Positions 1 to 6,317 of a stretch of 8,822 nt of DNA are shown piece by piece (position 1 is the first letter of the stretch; every line of letters begins with the position of its first letter). The notes beneath the pieces were generated by a model. It was not told the origin of the DNA and did no database searches. It saw only the letters and a list, made by a program, of their open reading frames with translations. The position numbers were made by a program, and so were the translations under genes. This DNA is from Gammaproteobacteria bacterium (GTDB lineage Bacteria > Pseudomonadota > Gammaproteobacteria > Enterobacterales > Alteromonadaceae): positions 1-8,822 of the forward strand of contig JAIXSW010000292.1 in assembly GCA_027484495.1 (NCBI GenBank), written 5' to 3'.

Positions 1-1
1 C

Positions 2-130
2 TGGCAACGCTCACATGCCTCCGCCACGTTACGTGGTGTCGGGCCCGATGCAGTGCACGTGGTCAAACAGCTGCGGCGTTATCTGCAGGCAAAAGCTGCC
101 GCAGCACCGGTGGCACGGGCCTGTTGCTGA
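2..130 (+). CDS. C-terminal fragment of an unrecognised protein (left-truncated)
   Basis: Frame 2 is open from the window edge to a TGA at 128-130, giving about 42 residues. The readable part includes LRGVGPDAVHVVKQLRRYLQ, an amphipathic, basic, helix-like stretch, followed by an Ala-rich tail ending ACC. Codon choice (GC-rich third positions) resembles the sure genes of this window better than the two other forward frames do, and the minus strand shows no through-running frame. I do not recognise the family. Frame 1 is also open to a TGA at 202-204 and would end in a hydrophobic segment, so the true reading frame is not certain. Confidence 0.4.
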   Translation, partial: WQRSHASATLRGVGPDAVHVVKQLRRYLQAKAAAAPVARACC

Positions 131-274
131 TCGAGTTGGCTTTTGGTTTAGCTATGTATCTGATGTGTGGTTGGTTATTGTGGCGCTGGCGGGCGCTACG
201 CTGAATGCCGGACCCGTTGGCAATGTGCCTCACCGTTGTTCTGCTGACGCAGGTTATTTGCCTTGCAGGCGGCT

Positions 275-475
275 GTTTCGCCCGATGGGCGAGTTACTTT
301 TTATCGCGATAAAAAGTAACCAAAAAGCGCTATCCCGGTTTCGCTCGAAAGCCCGTCTGAAAAGTCGTCGTCCAAGGCAGCGCAGCAACTCGCGGTGCGC
401 TAGCGTCGCACCGCTCAAACACTCTGCGCTTTAAAACCTTGGCCAACGATTTTCAGACGGCTCGCTCCAACGGGC
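275..475 (+). repeat. Structured intergenic repeat, copy A
   Basis: About 200 bp, repeated in inverted and diverged form at 549-756. It contains, in order: a small hairpin (279-283 with 287-291, loop gat); a perfect 28-bp palindrome (293-306 with 307-320); a shared GCTCGAAAGCCCG block near 342-355; and long arms (354-377 with 437-459) with two mismatches and one bulge. These arms enclose an 8-bp hairpin (392-399 with 407-414) whose 7-base loop reads CTAGCGT. The right end is GGCTCGCTCCAACGGG. The outer boundary near 275 is approximate. No transposase or terminal target duplication was seen. Confidence 0.75.
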
Positions 476-548
476 CGACTGATTCAATAGCGAGATTTGC
501 TTTTGATTCACTTGCGTTAAACACATAAACAACTAAAAAGACCAAGTA

Positions 549-756
549 CCCGTTGTAGCGAGCCGATGACAATCAGCGGTTTGAGGTTTTAAGCTTGGGA
601 GTGTTTGAGTGCGGCGACGGTAGCGCCGCGCGAGTTGCCCCAGCGCCTCAAACTGTTGATTTTCAGCGGGCTTTCGAGCGGAACCGGGGGGCGCATTTTC
701 TTTGGTTCCTTTCTTTTGGCAAGACAAAAGAAAGGAACTCACCGTCAGGTGAAATC
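549..756 (-). repeat. Structured intergenic repeat, copy B (inverted relative to copy A)
   Basis: Read on the minus strand from 756 to 549, it follows copy A block for block. There is a small hairpin (739-743 with 748-752), then a 14-bp stem with a 6-base loop (705-718 with 725-738). Next come the GCTCGAAAGCCCG block and long arms (646-669 with 563-586; about 20 of 24 positions Watson-Crick and two more G-T). These enclose a 6-bp hairpin (611-616 with 624-629) whose 7-base loop reads CTACCGT. The end is GGCTCGCTACAACGGG. Stem sequences differ from copy A but stay paired. It lies about 100 bp downstream of the Omp85 gene, so it could act on that mRNA's 3' end, although no T-run follows the stems. 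Confidence 0.75.
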
Positions 757-854
757 TTTGCTAAGCGGTCTCCTTGCAAAGGTAAAAATGGTTGCTGAAT
801 TGGAGCACGCGGGACAAAGATCCAGCTGAGAGCCGGAAAGTCGTCTGCGGGACA

Positions 855-2732
855 CTAAAACCTGTTACTGACATTGAGCTCAATCTCCCAGCTGTCGACG
901 CCGGGGGCTGAGGTCATCGGTGTTGACAGGTCGATGTGCACGACGTGGTTGTTGCTGGATTTGGATGAATAAATCCGCATGCCAACGCCGACGCTGCCGA
1001 GCCAACGGTCGGTCAGGTTTTGCCGTAATAAGTCGCTGTTACTGCGGTAGATTTGTTCCGGCAGAGTTACCGGCGGCAATGGCGCGAGCAGGTCTATGCC
1101 CAGCGGCAGTGCAAAACGTGCAGCGATGGCGGCCGGATTCAGTTGTTGTGGGTCGGCCACGCTGCCGCCGTTCACGCGGCCAAGGTCGGCAAATGCGACA
1201 AACCCCAAATCCAGCATCTTGTACAGGTTGATGCGCGGATACCAGCGCAGTTCGCTGCTCAGCACTGTTTTGCTGATGCCGTGTTGGTATTGCAATGGAT
1301 AACCACGCAGACCACTGTCACCACCCAGTTCCAGCGGCAGATCGGCAAAGCTGCGGTTGCGTCGGGTCAGTTCGGCCCGGTTGTACCAGGTAAAATCGGC
1401 ATTGAGCTGATAAAAATCTTCGGCTTTAAACCGCCATTCGCGCAAGTCGCCGCCTTGCAGGCCGTCGATAAGGTCTAAGCCGGCATCGAGCAGGATTAAG
1501 TGCCGGCGGTCGCCAAAGCCTTTGCTGCTGTGGCCGATCAGCCGGTAACCCAGCGAGGTGTCGGCTTGTAGTTTGCTGCTTTGCACACCGACTTTCAGGC
1601 TGTGGTGCCAGCCCAGATTGACGTCTTCGGCGCGGTCGATAAACAAAATGTCGCTGAGCACGCGGTAATCATGTTGTTTGTATTCAACGCCAACCCAGGG
1701 ATATGCCCAGCTGCGGTCTTGCGGCAGTGCCAACGTCGGTTGCAGCAACGCCGGCGCAAAGCGCCATTCTTCGCTGAGTACGCCGGCTAACAGCCGGGTC
1801 GAGGCGCGGTCCTGATACGACCAGAGCTGCCCGGCGCTGAGGTCCAGCCGGCGGTGATCGGTTTCGAAAATATTCTCCAGTGCGCCGTTATGAAACACCT
1901 GAGTTTGTTGCAGGTCGCTGAGCCACTCAGTGCGGTACATCCAGCGGCTATCGTCCTGATAAAAAGGTTTTTCCAGCAACAGCTGCTGCACATGGCCGTC
2001 GTCGTTGTTGGTCCATTCGGCGGTCAGATAACTATGGGCAAACAGGTCATTGCCAAGGGAGCCGGTGACTAACGACAGCGGCATTTCCAGCTTAAATTCG
2101 TAGCCGCTGCGCTGCGCGTCACTCTGATATTTCACCGAGGTGCGCACGCCAAAACCAAGGAAATTATCTTCTTTAAAACCAAAGGCATATTTGTTCTGGC
2201 CGCCGCTGCGGCCAAGGCCAAACGAAGGCAGCAGGCTCCAGTTATCCGAGGTTTCGACCTGTACATCGTAACTTTGGTCGGCGTTACAGGTTGGGCTTAA
2301 CCGGACTTTGGCGTCGTGCAGATAGGATTTATCGCGCAGCAGCCGTTCCGCTTCGGCCAGATCGCTGAGCTGAATGTCCTGGCCGCTGGCAAAAGGTAAT
2401 TCGCGCGCCACAGTGTCAGGACGGGTCGTGACATGGGCCCAGTTGGCAAAATGATGCAGCCAGATGGCGTCGGCATCTTCAATGAAAATCGGTTCAGTGC
2501 GGATGTGGACTTGGCCGACCCGGATACTGCGGTCATCCTGCGTTGGTTTGGTCGGCGCTGCGTCTTTGTCGCGGCCGGGCTTTTTCCCCAGCCAGTCACA
2601 GAACAATTCACTGGAGACCGGTTCCACCTGTTGCACCGTTTCAGCGGCGCTAACGCCGCCTGAGGCGAACACCAGAGGCGCCACAGCACTGCACAGCGCA
2701 CAGTGCAACATCGACAAACGCAGGGACTGCAT
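855..2732 (-). CDS. Omp85-superfamily (BamA/TamA-like) outer membrane protein with one POTRA-like domain
   Basis: Encodes 625 residues. The signal peptide is about 1-30, ending GGVSAA. A single POTRA-like domain spans roughly 70-162, with pattern ELPFASGQ and LAEAERLLRDKSYLHDAKV. A 16-strand-type beta-barrel fills the rest. The Omp85 loop-6 signature appears as LRGY (475-478), and the protein ends in Phe (SNRF), as outer membrane proteins commonly do. BamA has five POTRA domains and TamA three, so this is a short-periplasm member. Its substrate cannot be read from sequence. The ATG at 2732 is preferred to one 8 codons upstream because AGGAGGT sits just before it and it begins a normal signal peptide. 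The eptA stop codon lies in that ribosome binding site, so translation is probably coupled. It is the last gene of the PAP2-eptA operon. A role in inserting or exporting an envelope component linked to lipid A change is inference. Confidence 0.88.
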   Translation of the reverse strand: MQSLRLSMLHCALCSAVAPLVFASGGVSAAETVQQVEPVSSELFCDWLGKKPGRDKDAAPTKPTQDDRSIRVGQVHIRTEPIFIEDADAIWLHHFANWAHVTTRPDTVARELPFASGQDIQLSDLAEAERLLRDKSYLHDAKVRLSPTCNADQSYDVQVETSDNWSLLPSFGLGRSGGQNKYAFGFKEDNFLGFGVRTSVKYQSDAQRSGYEFKLEMPLSLVTGSLGNDLFAHSYLTAEWTNNDDGHVQQLLLEKPFYQDDSRWMYRTEWLSDLQQTQVFHNGALENIFETDHRRLDLSAGQLWSYQDRASTRLLAGVLSEEWRFAPALLQPTLALPQDRSWAYPWVGVEYKQHDYRVLSDILFIDRAEDVNLGWHHSLKVGVQSSKLQADTSLGYRLIGHSSKGFGDRRHLILLDAGLDLIDGLQGGDLREWRFKAEDFYQLNADFTWYNRAELTRRNRSFADLPLELGGDSGLRGYPLQYQHGISKTVLSSELRWYPRINLYKMLDLGFVAFADLGRVNGGSVADPQQLNPAAIAARFALPLGIDLLAPLPPVTLPEQIYRSNSDLLRQNLTDRWLGSVGVGMRIYSSKSSNNHVVHIDLSTPMTSAPGVDSWEIELNVSNRF

Positions 2733-2733
2733 A

Positions 2734-4389
2734 TTACCTCCTGCTGCAGGCAGCAAACAGATTCAGTTCGGGCCGGAACTCTTTACTGCTGCGGGCAAAC
2801 AGCGCCGGCAGACTGTGGAACAGATGGTCATGACTAAGTGATTGTTGCTGCTGAAGTTTCAGACATTCATAACTCAAATCCTGGCCTTGAGCAAAACTTT
2901 GTGACATCCACCAAATCAGCGGCACGCCGGTTTGCGCTTTGGGTGCCATCCAATACGGCAGACCATGCAAATAGACGCCGTTTTCACCCAGCGATTCGCC
3001 ATGGTCAGATACATACAACATAGCGCTGTCCGGCAAGGTTTGCAGCTGTTGCACCACGTTTGCCAGCAGCTCGTCGGTGGCGAGCAGACTGTTGTCGTAG
3101 GCATTGATGATCTGCTGCGCCGGGCAATGATTCAGTTCTTTGTCTGTGCATTCCGGACCAAATACTTTTTGTTGCGCGGTGCTGCGGCGCGCATATTCCG
3201 GGCCATGGCTGCCAAGCTGGTGCAACACAATTATCCGGTCTTTGCCTGCAGGCTGCGCCAGTTCACGCTGCAGCGCCTGTAGCAAGACCGCATCGGTACA
3301 GCCGTCATTGGCCTGACATTCCGGCAATTCGAATAACATCTGATGCTGCAGCCGGTCGCACACACCTTTGCAGCCGGAGTTATTGTCGTACCAACTGACC
3401 TCAACGCCACTGCTTTGCAGGATATCCAGCACATTGCTGCTGTTTTTGGCCGTGGTTTCGTCATAGTGCTCACGACCCATGCCGGAGAACATACAAGGCA
3501 CTGAGTGTGCCGTGGCAGTGCCGCAGGAACTGACCTGACTGAAACTAATCACCGGCAGCTGGCTTAAGCGCGGGTTGGTCGGGCGGGCATAGCCATTTAA
3601 CTGAAAATGGTCAGCGCGCGCCGTTTCACCAAGCACCAGCACCAGCGTTCTTGGCGCTGCGGCAGGGGCCAGATTGCGCACATCAGTGCCGAGGACATGA
3701 AAAGTTGGCGGAAAATGCGCCGCGATTTGTTGTTTGGTCACGGAAATACTGGCTGACAGCGGGCTTATCGGCAGTGCAAAAAACTTCACATCGCGGTAGT
3801 TACGGAAAAAGCTGGCGAGTTCGGCATATTGAGTGGCGGCAACTGCGCCAATCCCGCTACACAGCAATACCAGTGTCAACAGCCACTGGCTGGCACCGCG
3901 GCGCCAGGACTGGCTCTTGAAGACAATTTTCAGATTGAGCCAGCCGAGTAACAGCAACCAGCCGGCTGTGGTGAATATCAGGTCTGGATTGAGTAAACCA
4001 CTGGCTTCGGCAAGATCTGTTTCCAGCACGTTTTGCAGCATTTCACGGTCAATTACAGTGCCAAAATGGCTGATGAAATAATGGCTGATCGCGGCAATCA
4101 GGAAAAAACTGCAAAGCAGAACGCGTTGCAGCCGCGGCAGACCGGGCAGGCTGAACAGCACATAAATCAAGCTGTTCAGCAGTAGCAACACCAGCAATAA
4201 CACTGCCTGCAGGCCATATTGGCCGGGGATCTTCTGCTGCACCTGACTTAAAAATGGCGTTTGAAATAACAGCGTCGTCAGTACGGCCAGCAATAAGGCA
4301 TAAACCATCGGCGACAATACAAAACGCCGGCTTGGGTTTAGCAAAAAACCGTGGGTGCGTTGCAGCCAATGCAGGGTGAGTTCGGTCAT
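2734..4389 (-). CDS. eptA: EptA-type lipid A phosphoethanolamine transferase
   Basis: 551 residues, the usual EptA/MCR length. Family role: transfer of phosphoethanolamine from phosphatidylethanolamine to lipid A phosphates at the periplasmic face of the inner membrane, which lowers negative charge and polymyxin binding. About five N-terminal membrane segments (near 24-43, 59-81, 88-106, 137-157, 167-187) precede a periplasmic alkaline-phosphatase-fold domain. Active-site residues by comparison with MCR/EptA: Glu255 in GETARADHF, nucleophile Thr293 in SCGTATAHSVPCM, His395 in GSHGPEY, Asp462-His463 in SDHGESLGENG, and His475. Paired cysteines C289/C299 match the known disulfide, and several more Cys are present (340, 344, 358, 364, 414, 422). 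The ATG at 4389 overlaps the PAP2 stop (ATGA) and has GAGG 9 bases upstream. A 40-residue upstream extension in this frame lies inside PAP2 and is not used. The exact acceptor (lipid A or another envelope glycan) is not provable from sequence. Confidence 0.95.
   Translation of the reverse strand: MTELTLHWLQRTHGFLLNPSRRFVLSPMVYALLLAVLTTLLFQTPFLSQVQQKIPGQYGLQAVLLLVLLLLNSLIYVLFSLPGLPRLQRVLLCSFFLIAAISHYFISHFGTVIDREMLQNVLETDLAEASGLLNPDLIFTTAGWLLLLGWLNLKIVFKSQSWRRGASQWLLTLVLLCSGIGAVAATQYAELASFFRNYRDVKFFALPISPLSASISVTKQQIAAHFPPTFHVLGTDVRNLAPAAAPRTLVLVLGETARADHFQLNGYARPTNPRLSQLPVISFSQVSSCGTATAHSVPCMFSGMGREHYDETTAKNSSNVLDILQSSGVEVSWYDNNSGCKGVCDRLQHQMLFELPECQANDGCTDAVLLQALQRELAQPAGKDRIIVLHQLGSHGPEYARRSTAQQKVFGPECTDKELNHCPAQQIINAYDNSLLATDELLANVVQQLQTLPDSAMLYVSDHGESLGENGVYLHGLPYWMAPKAQTGVPLIWWMSQSFAQGQDLSYECLKLQQQQSLSHDHLFHSLPALFARSSKEFRPELNLFAACSRR
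2736..2742 (-). promoter_or_regulatory. Ribosome binding site AGGAGGT overlapping the eptA stop codon
   Basis: On the minus strand the sequence reads AGGAGGTAATATG. The AGG AGG codons are the last two Arg codons of eptA, the TAA (2736-2734) is its stop, and the ATG at 2732 starts the Omp85 gene. The strength and position of this site decide the Omp85 start. They also imply that ribosomes finishing eptA can re-initiate directly. Confidence 0.85.
4386..4389 (-). other. ATGA stop-start overlap between the PAP2 gene and eptA
   Basis: On the minus strand ATGA gives the eptA start (4389-4387) and the PAP2 stop (4388-4386). This four-base overlap is typical of co-translated genes in one operon. It fixes the eptA start against the longer in-frame extension. 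Confidence 0.9.
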
Positions 4390-5192
4390 GACAGCGTGCC
4401 TCGTTGTGTCCGTGTCGTAGTATTCAGGAAATTCAGTCGGTGGACTGTGCGCTGCAGGGCACTGCGTAGCATCGGCCAATAGGCGCAGAAACAGGCCATG
4501 CTCCAGCACCAGGCGGCGCTGGCAATGTCATGCGAGATAAAATGCGCACCGCGCAGTTGTTGTACCAGTCCAAGGCTGATGCCAAGCAGCAGGCTAACGA
4601 TCAGTGCCGGCCGCGCCAATGCCGGATACAGTTGTAAACAGAAGAAGTACAGACCGAGCCAGGCATAACCGATACTGGCGTGACCGGCCGGGAAACAAGC
4701 ATTGGGGACGCGATTGGCCGGCCAGTGGCTGAACAGGCCGGTGAAAGTCTGGTTGCCGCCAAAAGGCTGTAAATCCCAGGGACAGTCCATCGGCACGCTG
4801 TGTTTGAGGATGGCGACACCAGCCAGGCTTAGCGCCAGACTCATTAACAGCCGGCCATGCGCTTGTTGGCGCGCCGCTGTCCAACGGCTCGCTGGCATCG
4901 GCACAGAGGAAGCGCGGTATTGCAGGTATTTTTGCCGCAGGATTTGCACCGCGAAATGCAGGAATAGCGCGGCGATGACCCATTGATTGAGGCTACGTGC
5001 CCCACGGTGCAGCACGTCTTCGGTCAGCCAATGATGTTGCAGTGCCCAAGCGTGCCCCTGCAGTTGATACCAGAAACCGGCCAGCGCAAAATCGGCATTC
5101 AGGCCATAGCAGAGGCCAAACAACAGGCTCAGCGCCAACAACGGGCGCAGGAACAGTTGGCGGGCAGATGGTAAAACAGCGGTCAGTGACAC
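4386..5192 (-). CDS. PAP2-family integral membrane phosphatase
   Basis: 268 residues with about six hydrophobic segments. It belongs to the PAP2/phosphatidic-acid phosphatase superfamily, which removes or transfers phosphate on lipids such as undecaprenyl pyrophosphate, phosphatidate or lipid A. The motifs are recognisable but variant. The first reads KHSVPMDCP (Lys130 to Pro138), with Cys137 where KX6RP has Arg. The second reads PAGH (168-171, usual PSGH). The third reads RGAHFISHD (214-222), one residue longer than canonical SRX5HX3D. The start is GTG at 5192: an in-frame TGA lies directly before it, and GGGG sits 6 bases upstream. It is the first gene of the operon and overlaps eptA by ATGA. 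PAP2 genes beside eptA/mcr genes are a known pairing (mcr-1 with pap2). A role in lipid A or in recycling a by-product of EptA is inferred. A PmrA-box-like element lies about 50 bp upstream. Confidence 0.9.
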   Translation of the reverse strand: MSLTAVLPSARQLFLRPLLALSLLFGLCYGLNADFALAGFWYQLQGHAWALQHHWLTEDVLHRGARSLNQWVIAALFLHFAVQILRQKYLQYRASSVPMPASRWTAARQQAHGRLLMSLALSLAGVAILKHSVPMDCPWDLQPFGGNQTFTGLFSHWPANRVPNACFPAGHASIGYAWLGLYFFCLQLYPALARPALIVSLLLGISLGLVQQLRGAHFISHDIASAAWCWSMACFCAYWPMLRSALQRTVHRLNFLNTTTRTQRGTLS

Positions 5193-5242
5193 TCAGAACC
5201 CCAAACGGCGGGATGGCAATGATCGCAGCCTAACGGGGCAGT

Positions 5243-5259
5243 CTTAAAGTAAACTTAAG
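5243..5259 (-). promoter_or_regulatory. PmrA/BasR-box-like direct repeat upstream of PAP2-eptA-omp85
   Basis: On the minus strand the sequence reads CTTAAG, then TTTAC, then TTTAAG. These are two YTTAAK hexamers separated by 5 bp, which is the published PmrA (BasR) box pattern. It ends 50 bp before the PAP2 GTG start, a suitable place for an activator site at a -35 region. A weak -10 candidate, TAGGCT (5232-5227), lies 10 bp further downstream. Because eptA homologues are classic PmrA targets, the match is more than formal. No pmrAB genes lie in the window, so the regulator is inferred. Confidence 0.6.
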
Positions 5260-5339
5260 TAAACAAATTATCTCTCGGTTCGGCGGTCTGGCACTTCGGC
5301 GCACGGGCGATGCAGCGCTTCGGCGATGCAGGTGGGCAG

Positions 5340-5374
5340 GTAGCGGTCGGTGGCGCTTTGCTTACCGACCCTAC
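5340..5374. repeat. REP-like palindrome in the PAP2 / deacetylase intergenic gap
   Basis: GTAG-c-GGTCGGT (5340-5351) pairs with ACCGACC-CTAC (5364-5374). This makes an 11-bp stem with one bulged base and a 12-base loop. It starts 25 bp after the deacetylase stop on the minus strand. No T-run follows in either direction, so it is not a standard intrinsic terminator. The form resembles GTAGGGTCGGT-type palindromic repeats that I recall being scattered in many proteobacterial genomes. Copy number cannot be judged from one window. Confidence 0.5.
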
Positions 5375-5398
5375 GAACTTATCTGGTATTGGCGGTGG

Positions 5399-6241
5399 TC
5401 AGCGCTGCTGACCTTTCGCTTGTTGCGACTTCACATGCTCCATCAGATTCAAAAAAGTATCGGTCCAGTATTCGTTTTTATGGCTGGCCAGAAACTGTAG
5501 CAGCTCAGCGTGCGCTGCGGCGGAGATTTGCAGATGGTCGCCGCCGATGCCGTGAAAAGTGAAATTGACCATAGTGCCCTTGGCGCCGGCTGCTTTGACC
5601 CAGGCAATCAGCTGTGCGCCGCTGACCTCAGACGGCGTGATCACCGGCACCGCATGAATATTCAGCTGCTGCATATCCGCCACCACAGTGCCGACTGTGG
5701 TTTTCATCGCGACAAAATCACTGCTCAGCAGCGGCAAATAGGGCGTACCTGCCGCGAGTTGATCCGTACAGGGCGCGGTAAAGGTGCGTTTGGTTTTGCC
5801 GTCGATCGCCTGCAAAAATGCATTGCCGACGCGGATCTCAGCAATTAAACGCGACGCCGGCGTCTGGTCTAAATCGCGGTCTTTGCTTACCCAGTCGCGG
5901 CCCGGCAAGGATTTAGCGCATTGATGAAACAGCGTGTGATTACCCAGTTCATGGCCTTGTGCCGCCGCCGCGCGCCATTCAGCCAGCCGGTGTTGCACCG
6001 CCTCTGCCGATAGCGGCAAATAAAAACTGCCTTTGAGGCCCACGGCATTCAGCTGTGGGATCGCCGTATCGAGCTGACTGGGCAACGCATCGTCGTAGGC
6101 CAGACTGACGGCCGCTTTAGCACCATTTGGCCAGCTGAAAGCGGCGCTGGCGTTGGCAGTAAAAACCAGCGCACCACCGGCGACAACGAGCACTGGCAGC
6201 AAGCTGCGGCGTTTCCGCTTGAACAAACACAGTTTAGACAT
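5399..6241 (-). CDS. Secreted polysaccharide deacetylase (NodB homology domain, CE4-like)
   Basis: 280 residues. It has a basic N-terminus and a signal peptide of about 33 residues ending ANASA, so it is periplasmic or secreted. The NodB-type domain covers about 42-250. Motif 1 is SLAYDDALPSQLD, with Asp50-Asp51 as catalytic base and metal ligand. Motif 2 is GNHTLFH, with metal ligands His102 and His106. A PCTDQ segment (157-161) stands where family members usually have RXPY. FTFHGIGGDH (227-236) carries the late catalytic His region. Family enzymes remove N- or O-acetyl groups from chitin oligomers, peptidoglycan or other glycans using a divalent metal; the substrate here is unknown. The ATG at 6241 has AAGGA 7 bases upstream. 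The gene lies 76 bp after the solute-binding protein gene, and co-transcription is possible but not shown. A 6-bp inverted repeat (CCAGTG/CACTGG, 6259-6280) sits in its leader. Confidence 0.9.
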   Translation of the reverse strand: MSKLCLFKRKRRSLLPVLVVAGGALVFTANASAAFSWPNGAKAAVSLAYDDALPSQLDTAIPQLNAVGLKGSFYLPLSAEAVQHRLAEWRAAAAQGHELGNHTLFHQCAKSLPGRDWVSKDRDLDQTPASRLIAEIRVGNAFLQAIDGKTKRTFTAPCTDQLAAGTPYLPLLSSDFVAMKTTVGTVVADMQQLNIHAVPVITPSEVSGAQLIAWVKAAGAKGTMVNFTFHGIGGDHLQISAAAHAELLQFLASHKNEYWTDTFLNLMEHVKSQQAKGQQR

Positions 6242-6317
6242 AGGGGATTCCTTAGTAGCCAGTGTTAGTCACTGCACTGGGTCAGAGGTTGTCGTCAATG
6301 GTGCTACCAGCGCCGCG

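Larger units (their letters stand above)
131..854. other. 724-bp gene-free region built around an inverted repeat pair
   Basis: No open frame here has a good start, a ribosome binding site and protein-like composition. The region holds two inverted copies of a hairpin-rich repeat (about 275-475 and 549-756). Between them is a 73-bp AT-richer spacer (476-548). The flanks, 131-274 and 757-854, are without recognisable content. No classical terminator (stem plus T-run) was seen downstream of the minus-strand gene ending at 855. Short open frames through the repeats read like the SFLLSCQKK/KENAPP-type hypothetical proteins that I recall being annotated in such repeats. I regard them as non-coding. 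Confidence 0.6.

Noticed and set aside
15..434. 139-residue plus-strand open frame
   Set aside because: It crosses from the left-edge gene region into repeat copy A, has no ribosome binding site, and its composition (many Cys, Arg, Trp, Ser) is unlike a real protein.
452..461. Exact match to the Neisseria DNA uptake 10-mer (GCCGTCTGAA, minus strand)
   Set aside because: It is part of the long arm of repeat copy A and is absent from copy B. The other genes do not suggest Neisseriaceae, so a single match is best taken as chance.
533..742. 69-residue minus-strand open frame (SFLLSCQKKGTKENAPP type)
   Set aside because: It lies wholly within repeat copy B and translates the hairpins. The matching frame in copy A is broken by stops. 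Stem compensation argues for structure, not protein.
1053..1478. 141-residue plus-strand open frame, with others opposite the Omp85 gene
   Set aside because: Shadows of the minus-strand Omp85 coding region, which has a full set of family features.
4390..4509. 40-residue N-terminal extension of EptA
   Set aside because: It lies inside the PAP2 coding region and precedes the normal EptA N-terminus. The ATGA overlap start at 4389 gives the family length.
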